A stretch of DNA of 64,000 nt from Paralithodes platypus (Eukaryota; Arthropoda; Malacostraca; Decapoda; Lithodidae), in the NCBI GenBank assembly GCA_032716605.1, contig JAVRFV010002314.1:62001-126000 (forward strand), read 5' to 3'. Positions 28,769-41,427 of the stretch are shown piece by piece; positions within the stretch are counted from its first letter, which is position 1; the number at the start of each line of letters is the position of its first letter. The translations under genes and the position numbers were made by a program. The notes below the pieces were generated by a model. It was not told where the DNA came from. It searched no databases and saw only the letters and a program-made list of their open reading frames with translations.

Positions 28769-29555
28769 ATAATGGGGCTAAACATAAGGGAGAAGGGGGT
28801 ACAAAAAATCCACCACCTGTAAGAGGTAGGCCTATAATTTTGTTCTACATGATTATATTTCAATAGTATGGAATCTAAAGATCTGAGGTGAAGCCATTGA
28901 TTTCTGGGGCTGATGAGTGATTGGTGCTTCTGAATGCTTGTGTGCTTGCTTTTGGTGGGTGAAGTGTTATATGTGTTCTTCTCCTGTCACCTCTTTTTTC
29001 TTGCTCGTGTTTCTTGCTGATCCTCCCTACCCCTTGACTGATCCTCCCTTCCCCTTGACTGACTGGAACTTAAAAAGACAGTTGGTTGCAAATGGATTCA
29101 CATTATGGTTACCATTAGACGATTTTCTTTACCTTATGATTTACCTTTAAGACTCAAAGAGGTAAATACAATCTCAATAAACCCTTTATATATCATAGGT
29201 TCTTTTTATACTGCATAATATACTTTTTATACTGGCACAGTTGTGTGCCAACTGCCAGACAGTGTGGACGCAGCTGCTCCCTCTCCTTTTCCCGCCCTGC
29301 CTCGCCCCGCCCCCTTGTCCAGCTGAGTGGTTTTTAATCAAACATTAACTATTAGTTTTTTTAACTTAACGCATTGTAATCTTTCTTTACAATTTAGAAT
29401 TAGACCTTTTAACATTTGACTTAAGCAACGCTAGCAATTTGTTTAAATATACTGGTTTAATGTATGCTATTAATCCTGACTGGAAACTACCCCAAACTAC
29501 CATGACAGGCCAAAATAACTCAGTTGGAGTATGGCCGAGAACACGTAAACACCGG
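28769..29555. other. No feature recognised
   Basis: Mixed A/T-rich sequence with a short tandem echo of TGATCCTCCCT(A/T)CCCCTTGACTG near 29018-29060 and a C-rich patch near 29270-29320. No gene seen. Confidence 0.4.
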
Positions 29556-30283
29556 AAATATTCACCCTCACATAAGGTAAATATTCACCCTCACATAAGG
29601 TAATATTCACCCTCACATAAGGTAAATACTCACCCTCACATAAGGTAAATATTCACCCTCACATAAGGTAAATATTCACCCTCACATAAGGTAAATATTC
29701 ACCCTCACATAAGGTAAATATTCACCCTCACATAAGGTAAATATTCACCCTCACATAAGGTAAATATTCACCCTCACATAAGGTAAATATTCACCCTCAC
29801 ATAAGGTAAATATTCACCCTCACATAAGGTAAATATTCACCCTCACATAAGGTAAATATTCACCCTCACATAAGGTAAATTCACCCTCACATAAAGTAAA
29901 TATTCACCCTCACATAAGGTAAATATTCACCCTCACATAAGGTAAATATTCACCCTCACATAAGGTACATATTCACCCTCACATAAGGTAATATTCACCC
30001 TCACATAAGGTAAATATTCACCCTCACATAAGGTAAATATTCACCCTCACATAAGGTAAATATTCACCCTCACATAAGGTAAATATTCACCCTCACATAA
30101 GGTAAATATTCACCCTCACATAAGGTACATATTCACCCTCACATAAGGTAATATTCACCCTCACATAAGGTAAATATTCACCCTCACATAAGGTAATATT
30201 CACCCTCACATAAGGTAAATATTCACCCTCACATAAGGTAATATTCACCCTCACATAAGGTAATATTCACCCTCACATAAGGT
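29556..30283 (+). repeat. 23-bp minisatellite, about 32 units
   Basis: Unit AAATATTCACCCTCACATAAGGT, 23 bp, here split as AAATATTCACCC and TCACATAAGGT, tandem over 728 bp. Variants are mostly 22-bp units lacking one A, plus single substitutions. The array ends 70-80 bp before the C/A-rich 5' part of the LINE and shares its CCTCACA words, so it may be part of the LINE leader. Confidence 0.95.
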
Positions 30284-31080
30284 AAAGTCTTTACATCTAA
30301 CACATTTCTTAGCCTCACACATTACCTCACATATTATTACAATTACACTCCTTGTTTTGACACTACATTCAGTTACACATAAACTAGCTCAAACACCACC
30401 AACCACATATAATGACACAACAACACTAGCCCTCTCTGTAACCCAGTGCTCCAAACCACACCACAGCAATACAAACACACATCAAAAACACACCATCCTA
30501 CTTCTGTTGCTACTGTGTGGTGACACAGGCGCTATGGGCAACCCTGGACCCTACTGTGTCCCAAATACCCATGTTATATTTGTAGAAAAGCGGTTAAATG
30601 GGAACAGAGGGCCATTCAGTGTGAACCCTGCGGCTCGCTTGGTGTAGTGACTAGCGTCTCGGACTTCCACCCAGAAGGCCCGGGTTCGCGCCCACGCTCG
30701 GTGCATTAAAGATTTTTCACAAGCACTGAGTCGTTACCATCCCACATGAGCAAAGGGATGGGGTAGTAGTACAGGACCCCAATGGAAATACGCCTAATCG
30801 GCCTTATTGAGCTATCCTTAGCTAGCTTAGCATGCGCTAGCTTTAAGAACTATTATTATTATTATTATTATAGGTCCGAACATGAAGGCTGGTATCATGT
30901 CAGCTGTCTCGGATCTTTCTCACAGGTTTATGCTGGATTAGTTGACAATAGCGTCTCGTGGATCTGCGACAGTTGCGGCATGCCTAATTTCTCTAGTTCT
31001 TTCTTCTCATCTTCTCCCATCCTATTATACAACTCCTTCGACACACTAAATGAACATAACACGAACAATCCTCCTAAACA
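30284..31080 (+). pseudogene. LINE ORF1-like PHD-finger segment, split by a SINE
   Basis: The frame YPCYICRKAVKWEQRAIQCE before 30630 and EHEGWYHVSCLG, VSWICDSCGMPN after 30872 together form a Cys4-His-Cys3 PHD-type finger (CYIC, CEPC, WYH--C, CDSC), common in the N-terminal region of arthropod CR1/Jockey-group elements. The tRNA-Gly SINE sits between the second and third ligand pairs. A frameshift near 31080 separates it from the Ser/Pro-rich linker and endonuclease. Confidence 0.78.
30631..30872 (+). mobile_element. tRNA-Gly-like SINE with (TTA)n tail, copy 2
   Basis: Head CGGCTCGCTTGGTGTAGTGA, anticodon-loop region CTTCCAC, B box GCCCGGGTTCGCGCCC, body, tail (ATT)n at 30851-30872. Nearly identical to the inverted copy 18283-18527. 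Inserted in the PHD finger of the LINE. Confidence 0.86.
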
Positions 31081-32666
31081 ACACACCTCTCTTGAACCCT
31101 AAACACTCAACACCAGTCAAACATACTCCATCTCACAGCTCTCCACCACTAACTCTTAGCATAATACCAAGTCCCCAGATGTTCTCCCAGTGTTCCGGGG
31201 ACTCATCGAGCTCTCGCAACTCATCCTCAATAATAAATACACCCCATTCCAGCCAAAATCATTCACATAATCACTACTCACCTGCTCTAAACCATTCTCA
31301 CCAATCACTACCACCCTCAAACCATCCATCTCCTTCCTTATCAATGAGCCCCACACTACCAGTTCCTTCTTCCTTAGAATCCTCACCTTCCACTTATATC
31401 CATTCCCATCCATCCATCTCTTCCTCCTCCTCCCTAAACTCTCACCCCATCTCTCCTATCATTACCCCCCCTAGGTCTCATTCCTCCTTATCTTCCAACT
31501 CCACCTCCATACCATCCGACTCTACCCTAGACTGTTCCTCCATATCTTTTCCCAACTCACTTGACTCCATATCTGACATTCCTCATCATAGTCCAACAAC
31601 CCTCCGCCTCCTTAATATTAATTTTCGCAGCATCCAATCAAAAATACCCCAACTACAGCATACCATCACCACCTATAACCCTGACATCATAATAGGGACA
31701 GAGACATGGTTGACGCCGGACATTGACTCGACAGAAATATTCCCACCTCCCTTTAACATGACAGTAATACGTAAAGACCACTTGCCGGAGGCCGGGAAAG
31801 GTGGTGGTGTACTGATTGCCACCAAACCTGGCCTCACAGTTAAACACAGACCGGACCTAGACACAGACTGTGAAATCGTCTGGATCCAACTCCAACTTTC
31901 CAACTGTAAATCACTCCTTCTCGCTGCTTTCTACACACCACCTTCTTCCAACACTGATTACTTACACAACCTTCACACATCCCTAGCACGTATTAACGCA
32001 GACAAGCACATATGGATCTCAGGCGATTTTAACCTCCCTGAGATTGACTGGACTGCCATCTCTCCCCTCGATCCTCCCGATGCTGACACTCCTGATCCTA
32101 TCATTCCCCACACTAACAGACGCCAACTACACGATACCTTCATAGACACCATAAATACATTCTCACTTTTACAAACAGTACTCAAGCCAACACGAACACA
32201 AATTCGCCCCGGTGGCGACGGTGGCCCTTCTACCACATCTCACACCTTAGACCTATTTCTCACTAACAACATTCTTCACATAACAAGCACACAAGTTGTT
32301 CCAGGACTGAGAGACCATGACATTGTACTTGTTGACGCTGATCTCCGACCAACTAGACAAAAACAGCGACCAAGACCTATCTTTATCTACTCCAGAGCTG
32401 ACTTAGACGCGATCAAACAAGACTTGACTAAACTCAAAAATGACATTTTTATAACAGACCCACACACAAGACCCCTCTTAACAAACTGGAACAACTTGCA
32501 ACACACCATCCATACAGCCATGCACAAATACATACCACAAAAAAACCCATCAAGTAGATATACTCTTCCATGGTTCACCAGGGATCTACGTAGACAACAT
32601 CGCAAAAAACAAAGACTTTATAAACGCGCGCAGACACACAACACACCTGTAAACTGGACCGCATAA
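31050..32666 (+). pseudogene. LINE linker and apurinic endonuclease domain
   Basis: An open stretch of 538 codons. The first 175 or so are Ser/Pro/His/Thr-rich linker. The rest is an exonuclease-endonuclease-phosphatase domain: LRLLNINFRSIQSKIPQ, IIGTETWLTP (catalytic Glu), GGGVLIATK, HIWISGDFNLPEIDW, TLDLFLTNN and GLRDHDIVLVD (terminal His). It nicks target DNA for target-primed reverse transcription. A stop at 32664-32666 and frameshifts to 33004 separate it from RT. No reliable ATG start. Confidence 0.85.
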
Positions 32667-34423
32667 TTATACATCACACCAAAAAAAAAATGCCAAAAAC
32701 ATAAAAAAGCAGAATGCAAACACATAGCTTCTTATCTCGCAGACAATGTCAGAAACAATACCAAACATTTCTTCAAGTTTTTCAAGTCGCGCAGGCAGGA
32801 TACCACCACCATCACATCACTTAAAGACAACAACGACACTCTACAAACCACTCCAGAACACAAAGCACAGATACTCAACACTCATTTCCAATCAGTATTC
32901 ACACAAGAAAACAACCAAATACCTAACATGCCAGAAAACCCCTACCCACCCATACCCCACCTAGACATAACGACTAACGGCATACAGAAACTACTAGAGA
33001 CACTTGACACAAACAAAGCCACTGGTCCTGACAACATCCCTGCCTTCATCCTTTAAAGTTGTGCCCCCATCCTGCAAAGCATCTTTACTCAGTCACTTCA
33101 CACAGGCATCCTTCCACCTGACTGGCTTTGTGCGAACATCACTCCCCTTTTCAAGACAGGTGACAGGACTGACCCAAAGAATTATAGATCCATCTCACTC
33201 ACATCTATCCCATGCAAAATGTTAGAACACATTATACATAAACACATTATGAATCACCTAGACGCAAACAACATCCTTACTGACACACAACATGGATTTC
33301 GGCCCAAAAGATCATGCGAATCACAACTCATTGCCACATATCATGACATAACTAAACAACTGGACCGACGAGACATTAAACAGGTTGACGCTATTATCCT
33401 CGATTTCGCCAAAGCCTTTGACAAAGTACCCCACAAAAGACTTCAGCATAAATTAGCTTTTTACGGTATAACTGGACCTACTCTTCACTGGATCACTAAT
33501 TTCCTTACAAAACGGACTCAACGAGTACTCCTTGACAGCTCTTCCTCAGACTCTGTCACTGTTTCTTCTGGTGTCCCACAAGGCACCGTTCTTGGCCATC
33601 TTCTTTTCCTTCTTTATATTAATGACCTTCCTCTGTCAACACCTAACTCTTCTACTAGACTATTTGCCGACGATAGTTTGATGTTTAGGCCCATACTGAC
33701 TAGAGACGACTGTGGACTTATCCAGCAAGACTTAAACGCCCTCGAACATTGGGAGAACACCTGGCAGATGTCTTTCCGCCCCGATAAATGTAAACTTCTC
33801 CGCTTAACCCGCTCCCGATCACCCATCACTTTCAATTACACATTACACAACCAACCACTAGAATCAGTTCCTTCATACAAATATCTTGGCGTTCACCTCT
33901 CCACCAACCTAAGATTCAACACCCACATTCATCACATACAAAGTCAGGCAAACCGCACACTAGGGTTCTTGAGGAGGAATTTACACAATTGTACACGAGA
34001 CATCAAACACATAGCTTATAACACCCTTGTTCGCCCAACACTGGAGTACTGCGCCGCAGTATGGGATCCATACACTCAATCTAACATTAACACACTTGAA
34101 AAATTAACACAAAAACAGCCAGGTTCATCACACACAATTACACGCAAACCCCAGGCATCACAACCCTTATCAAAAATCAAATAAGCATGGAAACCCTTAA
34201 CACTCGAAGACTCAGGCACAGACTCACAGTAATGTATAAAATCACACACAATTATATTGACATTAAAAAACATGAATACCTACACAACTCAAACACCCGC
34301 AACACTCGTAACACACATTCTCATAAGTACCAAACATACCACACTAATACTGACTTCTACAAACACTCATTCTTTCCACGAACCATACGGGATTGGAACA
34401 GTCTCCCAGAAGATACAATAATA
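32667..34423 (+). pseudogene. LINE reverse transcriptase and C-terminal domain (5' part of split frame)
   Basis: After a degraded joint (32667-33218, including ATGPDNIPAFIL in pieces) the RT frame holds [45 protein letters not shown], the catalytic TRLFADDSLMF and SYKYLGVHLS. Next, across a shift near 34184, come LVRPTLEYCAAVWDPYTQS and SFFPRTIRDWNSLPEDTII at 34423. DIRS-1 begins there and the last 13 codons lie at 60869-60910. CR1/Jockey-like. Confidence 0.88.
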
Positions 34424-34771
34424 TAGGTTTAACTCCTGTAATCACATAAAGAAAACCTAATATTTAGTAGTGGCCCCGTAATCATTGACGATTATGCCTA
34501 TTACATAAGGCACCCTCTTCAAACACTCATCCGCCATAGTTTGAATCTACCGCGCAGAGCATAAAAAATTGAGGAGCCTTCATCATGAGCGCACGCAACC
34601 TCACTCATGGTTCAGTCATTATGAAATTGGGTTCTCACTACGAAAAAACTTTGTAACAAATAAAAAAGAAAAAGAAAATAAGAATAACTATTCATAAGCT
34701 TTCCATATACTAGTGGATGTACTTGTGTGGATCTTTGACCAGACGCTGACTCAGGCGTCATTCTTCCTTCA
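34424..34771 (-). repeat. DIRS-1 inverted terminal repeat, sense 3' end
   Basis: From TAGGTTTAACTCC to GGCGTCATTCTTCCTTC. Pairs with the inverted copy at 60558-60868. It is the most diverged of the three left repeats (for example TAATCACATAAAG in place of TAAGGAGATAAAG), in line with the greatest age. Confidence 0.85.
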
Positions 34772-35515
34772 CTGACATATCAAGTAAACCAAAATCCTTA
34801 ATACATCAACGAATGGGAAGGGGATGGTCGGGAGGGCCCCAGTCGTCAATGATTAACGGGCCACTACTAAATATTAGGTTTTCTTTATCTCCTTACAGGA
34901 GTCAAACCTATAATTTATTAGTGGCCCCTCCATCATTGACGATTATGCCTGATATCTAAGACTGGAGGGGGACATTCGTAATCATATCATAACTCTAGCA
35001 AAAGCAGATAATCAAACAACCACATAGTATTCTTAATTTGAAAAAGATATATTTGGCGCAGCACATATATACAGAAAAGGGGTACAATCTGGAGCGTGCT
35101 TCAAAGAAGCCTGCTTGACAAAGAAGGGATAACTCGGAGATTCTGACAACAGATCTGCTGGTTAATAAGGCACCCCACTTAAATAAGTGGTGAAAAATAA
35201 AAACATCAAAGTTTACATGTGCACATATAAACCCCATAAACTAGTGGATACATCTTGCAAAATACATCCAATGCTTAAAATTAGATTGCTTCACAGCCAA
35301 AAACTACTTATAACAACACCGTTGTTTGTACTATAATTGTACTAGCACACTTTCCTGTAATGAATAGTACAGAGAAATTTTCATATCACAACATCCATAA
35401 ACAGTATCACAGCTCCCATATTCCGGCGGGGTCTAGGGTGTCCTATGTTACCCTGACTGCACCCCCCCCCCCCCCCTTTTTCTTCAAATTAAACAATAAG
35501 TGACTTAGGGGCATC
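34772..35515 (-). other. DIRS-1 ICR and 3' UTR
   Basis: The ICR lies at about 34840-34950 (GTCAATGATTAACGGGCCAC through GGAGTCAAACCTATAATTTA to ATCATTGACGATTATGCC), complementary to both element ends. The 3' UTR has a C15 tract at 35462-35476, G15 on the sense strand. No gene. Confidence 0.8.
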
Positions 35516-36757
35516 CTAGACCCTCTGCCTTAAAGCTATACATGGCAAGGAAGGTTTGTCGAGAGCTACTGAAAGGTATCGAGTCCAAAACATATGATGA
35601 GAGGCCCACAACTGTGTGGACGTAATATCTTTAACATATTTTTTTTTAAGGAAACGTAAAGAGGCTGCCCACTTGCGTAGATCGTGGGCCCTACCCACAA
35701 CGCCGGGATTACTCTCTTTAACCTGACAAGTGCGATATAGACCTAGGTGCTAGGGTAGTTATTTGTGCATTTCTAGCCCTGGATTCTGACAGAATTCGTT
35801 ATAGTTACAATATAAAGCATTATTTGTTTTCGGTATGCTTTTATTTTACATATATGATGTATATATGAACCTTCAAGAGTGCTAAAATAAGTGGGAAAAG
35901 CATTTGGGTGGTGAAAAACGAAGATATTGGCCACCCGGTCATAATCTCAGGCGAGAGAGAGCCACAGGCAGCCCTCCCCTCTCGCTGTCTGGGAGTCAAC
36001 TGAGACGAGCGGGGCGGTGTCTGGGTGTTGCATAACGATCTTTTATGCAACCCACTTGTGCTACATTATCGCGGGAGAGAAAAATAACCGATAAATGATG
36101 ATAATAAGAGGATAAATAGGTGATAATTGAGGAGGGGGGGAGGGGGGAATAAGGTGGGGAAGGAGGGAAGGGGGAGGGGTGAGAAACACATGGATGAGTA
36201 CTAGAGGGGAATTATCTCACCTAGAGACAAAATCCTTTGTTTTGATAGGCCCTTTTTTTTTTTGGAAGGCTTTTTTTATGGTCTTGCTTCCGTGAGGCCT
36301 ATCGCGTTCCCTATAGGAAGCCTTCCGTGAGGCCTACCGCGCTTGCCGGGTTAATGACCTCGACCAAGAGAGAAGCCAGTTTACGTTTCATCAAGCGTTT
36401 ACCCGTACTTGCTACCCATAAAGCACCCTGGTGATTTAGAGGTGCCACTCTCAAATATTTGGTTAGAGCTTGCACTGGACATAAATTATGGTGTACCTTT
36501 CCCCTTTTCAACGCCGGCACCGTGAACTCTGAAAACACGTGTTCACTGTGCTCATTCTTGGCGATGAACCCTGGGGAAGGTGCAACGTGAATACATTCAT
36601 TAAGCCTACCAAACCTGAGGCAATTAGGTGTGTTGCTCATCGCCGCCAGCTCAGATACTCTGTTTCCGGTAGCCAAAGCTATAAGGAATACTGCCCTTTT
36701 TAGAAGTAAATTAAAATCTGCAGTATTTTGGTACAGACGGGAATGAAGTAACGACTA
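35516..36757 (-). pseudogene. DIRS-1 tyrosine recombinase, C-terminal part, with MITE inside
   Basis: Minus strand from 36757 down to the TAG at 35516. It carries ATGNRVSELAAMS, VFSEFTVPALKRGKVHHNL and, after the MITE at 35722-36350, RAHDLRKWAASLRF and RYLSVALDKPS. Frameshifts flank the tyrosine segment (KKKYVKDI). The N-terminal part of the gene lies at 53933-54305, beyond DIRS-2. Confidence 0.88.
35722..36350 (-). mobile_element. TTAA-flanked MITE, family F3 copy 2
   Basis: 629 bp between TTAA at 35718-35721 and 36351-36354, in DIRS-1 YR. The intact copy has the single site CTCTTTAATGAC at this place. Ends CCTGACAAGTGCGATATAGA and (complement) CCCGGCAAGCGCGGTAGGCC. Same element as 25513-26151, reversed. 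Confidence 0.88.
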
Positions 36758-37100
36758 TAGGTTTGACTCCTGTAAGGAGATAAAGAAAACCTAATATTTA
36801 GTGCCCGTAATCATTGACGAACATGCCTATTACATAAGGCATCCTCTTCAAACACTAATCCGCCGTAGTTTGAATCTACCGCGCAGAGCATTTAAAATCT
36901 GAGGAGCCTTCATCATGAGTGCACGCGACCTCACTCATGGCTTCAGTCATTATGAATTGGGTTCTCACTACGAAAAAACTTCGTAAAAAATAAAAACAAA
37001 AAGAAAACAAGAATAACTATCCAATAAGCTTTCCATCATATCGTGGATGTACTTGTGTGGATCTTTGATCAGACGCTGATTCAGGCGTCATTCTTCCTTC
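36758..37100 (-). repeat. DIRS-2 inverted terminal repeat, sense 3' end
   Basis: TAGGTTTGACTCCTGTAAGG to GGCGTCATTCTTCCTTC, with a small deletion at AATATTTAGTGCCCGTAATC relative to DIRS-3. Its inverted partner is 53622-53932. Confidence 0.86.
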
Positions 37101-37975
37101 ACTGACATATCAAGTAAACCAAAATTCTTAATACATCAACGAATGGGAAGGGGATGGTCGGGAGGGCCCCAGTCGTCAATGATTACGGGGCCACTACTAA
37201 ATATTAGGTTTTCTTTATCTCCTTACAGGAGTCAAACCTATAATTTATTAGTGGCCCCTCCATCATTGACGAACATGCCTGATTTCTAAGACTGGAGGGG
37301 ACATTCGTAATCATATCATAACTCTAGAAAAGCAGATAATCAAACAACCACATAGTATTCTTACTTTTGTAAAAAAGAAATATTCGGGTGCATAAACTTT
37401 ATACAGCCTAAATCTTCAAAAAGGGGTACAAGCAGGAGCGTGCTTCAAAGAAGCCTGCTTGAAAAAGGGTTAACTCTGAGACTCTGTGCACAGATCTGCT
37501 AGATAAGAAGGCACCCCACTTAAAGTAAGTGGTGAAAACTAAAAACTTATAAGTTTACATGTGCACATATAAACCCCATTAACTAGTGGATATATTCCTT
37601 AAAATATAACCAAACATAAATTAATTCTTGTACATTCGTAGAAGTACTGAAGTCGTGTACTTATGCAGAAGTAATTACTTCAAAAGTAAAAGTCGTAGTT
37701 GCAACTATCGAGATTTCTCAAAAATCTATTGCTTCACAGCCAAAGCTACTTACAACAAGAATTGTTGTAACACTACTATTGGCCTTTAGCACAATTTCCT
37801 GCAATGAATACTACAGAGAAATTTTATAATACAATGCCTACAACCAGTATCACAGCTCGTATGTTCCGAACACATACTCCGGAGGGGTCTAGGGTGTCCT
37901 ATGTCACACTGACTGCACCCTCCCCCCCCCCCCCCTTTTTCTTGAAATTAAACAAAACGTGACTAAAAGGGCCAC
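37101..37975 (-). other. DIRS-2 ICR and 3' UTR
   Basis: ICR at about 37170-37283. A C14 tract at 37922-37935 corresponds to the conserved sense-strand G run. An extra segment of about 90 bp (37620-37710) is absent from the other copies. No gene. Confidence 0.75.
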
Positions 37976-38760
37976 CTAGACCCTCTGCCGTAAAGCTATA
38001 CATGGCAAGGAAGGTTTGTCCAGAGCTACTGAAAGGTATCGAGGCAAAAACTCCTGATTAGAGGCCCACAACTGTGTGGACATAATAACTTCCACCGAAA
38101 GATTATTAAGGAAACGTAAAGAGGCTGTCCCCTTGCGTAAATCGTGGGTCTTACCCACAACGCCGGGATTCTTCTCTTTAAAGTCCTCGACCAAGAGAGA
38201 AGCCAGTGTACGCTCCATCAAGCATTCACCCGGACTTGCGACCCATAAAGCACCCTGATGATTTAGAGGTGCCACTCTTAAATATTTGGTTAGAGCTTGC
38301 ACAGGGCAAAAAAGATGGTGCACCTTTCCCCTTTTTAACGCCGGCACCGTAAACTCTGAAAACACGCGTTCACTGTGCTCAAACTTGGCTATGAATCCTG
38401 GGGAAGGTGCAATGTGAATACACTCCTGAAGCCTATCAAACCTGAGGCAATTAGGTGCGTTGCTCATCGCCGCCAGCTCAGATACTCTGTTCCCGGTAGC
38501 CAAAGCCATAAGGAATACTGCCCTTTTGTAAAATCTGCAGTCTTTGGTACATACGGGAACGAGAATAACGACGATGCTTCGTCCAGAGACCATGTAGGCC
38601 TGAGCTGACGGGGAGGTGGGTGGAGTTTAAAACCTGCCCACATAAATCACTTTCAGATAAATGTTTCTGCATGAACAGATAAATTAAATAATAAACAACC
38701 AACGCCACCGAGGGCACAGTTTGTTTTGTTCTAAGAATCCGAGACGTAAAAGCTTGCCAA
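37976..38760 (-). pseudogene. DIRS-2 tyrosine recombinase, damaged N-terminus
   Basis: The C-terminal domain is open from about 38593 to TAG at 37976: ATGNRVSELAAMSNAPNCL, KTHDLRKGTASLRFLNN and RYLSVALDKPSLPC keep the Arg, His-x-x-Arg and Tyr residues. The N-terminal core-binding region is shortened by deletions and shifted around 38590-38700. Confidence 0.85.
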
Positions 38761-38790
38761 TGCGATTGAAACTCGCTTTGTAGACTGGGT

Positions 38791-40130
38791 CTATTGATTC
38801 GTGAATATCTTGGTCACGTCGCTACCATATGGTGCTAGCCACTTGGCCTCCTGAATGTCCAAAATGAACAAGTCCGCGAGGTTTCTAGGTTGCCAATTGT
38901 GTTCTAAGTGGAACAACCCGACCAGGAGTGACACTGGGTGCGGGCACCACGTCTTCAAATGCTGGTACCACACTGCGCCGGCCACAGGAGCGCGATTAGC
39001 GAGACTACGCCTCGCTAATCCTGTAGTTTGTTGACTACGTGGCACATTAGAGACGCGTCTGGCGGCGGAAAATAGATAAATGGAACTCAACCTGTTCTCG
39101 TCCGTCATCAGAGCGTCAGGTCCGCCCGCCGGCGTTATCGTCCGGCGGGTGAGGTACAGTGGGAGTTTGTGAGTCTTCTCAGACGCAAACAAATCCACTT
39201 GTGGATGGTAATGCTCCGCACACGCAAGAGCGCCCATTCTACTGTTGTGCTTTGTCGCTGAGACAGAGCGTCTGCCCAGACGTTTGCTACGCCTGGGAGA
39301 TAAGATGCGTGAAGATGAATGTCCAGCCTGTTGGCTAGTATAAAAATATTTTCTGACACGTTTAGCCACTTCCGAGATCTCATTGACCCTTGTTTCTGAA
39401 TACAGTGAACCGCATTCAGATTGTCCATTCTGAAGGCCACCGACTTGCCCCGTAAAGCAGAGCCGTGAGCCTGAAGGACAGATAAGGGGACTAGTAAGTC
39501 TTTGACATTGATGTGGAAGATTGCTAAATAGGACCAAAACCTTTGACCCTGATGCCCGAGGTTTGACTAAAAGCCCCAACCTATCGTTCCTGATGCATCC
39601 ATGTCCACCCATACCGACGGCGGAGGAGAGGTTCATGACATGACTGCGTGCAACATTTCTCTCGTCGCCCAAACCGCTAGTAAGTTGTGTAATAACGTTG
39701 GGATAGGCCATACTATCCCCGCCGGTAATAGTGGGAAAAATTTGTTGCCCTCCCAGATTAAACGTTAGATTTACAACCGGCCCAACTTCACAGTTAGCTG
39801 AACCCAGTTGAGAGAACTGACTAGAGATTCCCAAAGTCTCTGTGTCGTAGTCAGACTGTGGAGAAACATAAACAGTTTTTGCGAAATCTGTTTCGAGTGT
39901 CCACACTCTGACTCAGAGTGAGAGAAGCTGTGTCCTCGACCAGCCCTATCCCCTGAAATACTCGTGGGGGAACAAGGGTTTGACTTTTACTAAGTTGACC
40001 TTGAATCCTAGAGATTTGAGATGGTTTAACGTAACGTAGACATGAATGATGCGTAACTATTCTGTTTCTGCCACCACCAGGTAGTCGCCCCGATACCACC
40101 ATACCCTGATCCCTTGTTCTAACAAGGGCA
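38791..40130 (-). pseudogene. DIRS-2 RT-RNase H remnant
   Basis: RNase H and linker fragments such as FRMDNLNAVHCIQKQGS and ASYLPGVANVWADALSQRQS, in shifting frames. The RT fingers and palm before the ALVRTRDQG region are deleted: at about 40131 the sequence jumps directly into gag. The YLDD box is degraded. Confidence 0.82.
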
Positions 40131-41427
40131 TCAGGGCTTGCGGGGACCTTGCTTGAATGCTTGTGCCAAATTGAAAACAGTCTTCCAAACTGCTGGTGAA
40201 ATCAAAGAAAGAATTAGAACTGGAGACAGAACTACTTGGCTTGCAATACGGTCAAGAAGTTTCTTCACTAAGAACATCCTCAGATCCTGCCTTGCTCGAA
40301 CTGCCTCTAATAAGGCCGTCCGAATATCTCCTAAAGACTTGGAAGGAAGTCTGGAGAAGCAAGCGCCGGGAAAGTTCAATGGCTTTCCTGACTTCCGCGG
40401 CTTCTATTGCCTGAGAAGAGCGTAACAGAGACTTTGTTACTTGCTGGGAACCAATATAGCGAAAACAGTTTAAACGCTTTTCCTCTTAACCTAAACTCGC
40501 GGTCTAGGTAAGCTGGGGAAGGCGTGCTAAAGGGAGCTTATAATTCGCACAAATTGATTATTTGGGGGGTGGCAGCCAAGCAGAGGGGACTCCGCCGGCA
40601 CCAAAAACTGGAAGCGAGAACCAAGAATGGCGTTCTGGAGGGATTTGGTGGGAAGAATAAGTCATGGTTATAATAACTTGGAATGTCCTTAGTATGAACA
40701 TCCAAAACATTTCCGTAACATTGCTACCCCTGACTCATCCGGCCCGTATAAAAGAGGCATAGCTCCTGTTTTTTTACTGGCGCCTTGTCTAAAGGAGGGG
40801 GAGATATGTCTGATATGACTCGCACAATGGAAGTAGTGAGAGCCACTGTGCCTGGCACATTGGAAATTGGATCTGACACAAGAGGATGGTTAGGTATCTT
40901 AGCTAAAGCAAAGGATGTAGCCAGAGGTCGCACATTTGTCGACATCGCGGGATCTCCCGTATCAAAAGGAGTTTCCGGCGTAGGGCCAAAGAACCTATTA
41001 AGTGCATTCAAAAGTAGTCCATCAATCTCTTCCGCCGGTACATACCTAGCCGATGACGAACTCCGTGGAGATTCGACAGTACCCTGAGAGTCGCCTAGAA
41101 GGTGACTGGACTCTTCAACCTCCATCTCTGAGACCAGAGATCGTTGTTCTTCATCCGTTAAGTCTGGCTTATCATGGGAAGATCCCGCCGAAGCCGGGAC
41201 CTCCACATATTGCCATGTTAAAACTGTGATAGAAGATGGTACATCGGCATCCCGGTGGACGTCAGCACTAGTTGAGTCACAAAGGGATGTGTTCTGTCCT
41301 GCCAGGACTGTGAGTATCGCCATACACCTTGGCTGTGGTTGTCCCTCGCTTGCGAGCTCGGTATACTCTCTGAATGGGAGCCCTCGTCCGAGTCCCGTAA
41401 AGGTTTATGATAATTAAAAGCTCCCAT
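40131..41427 (-). pseudogene. DIRS-2 gag fragments
   Basis: Minus strand pieces match Gag C-terminal sequence (SLGDIRTALLEAVRARQDLR, WKTVFNLAQAFK) and the central region (YVPAEEIDGLLLNALNRFFG, VRVISDISPPPLDKAP) with frameshifts. The 5' half is missing here. An A/T-rich block at 41440-41620 lies between it and leader sequence. Confidence 0.82.

Noticed and set aside
28435..28866. Overlapping ORFs of 80-140 codons on both strands
   Set aside because: They coincide with a GC-rich retroposon ending in (AAC)n and match no protein family.
29556..30283. CRISPR-like array
   Set aside because: 23-bp units are directly adjacent with no unique spacers, in a eukaryotic context; it is a minisatellite.
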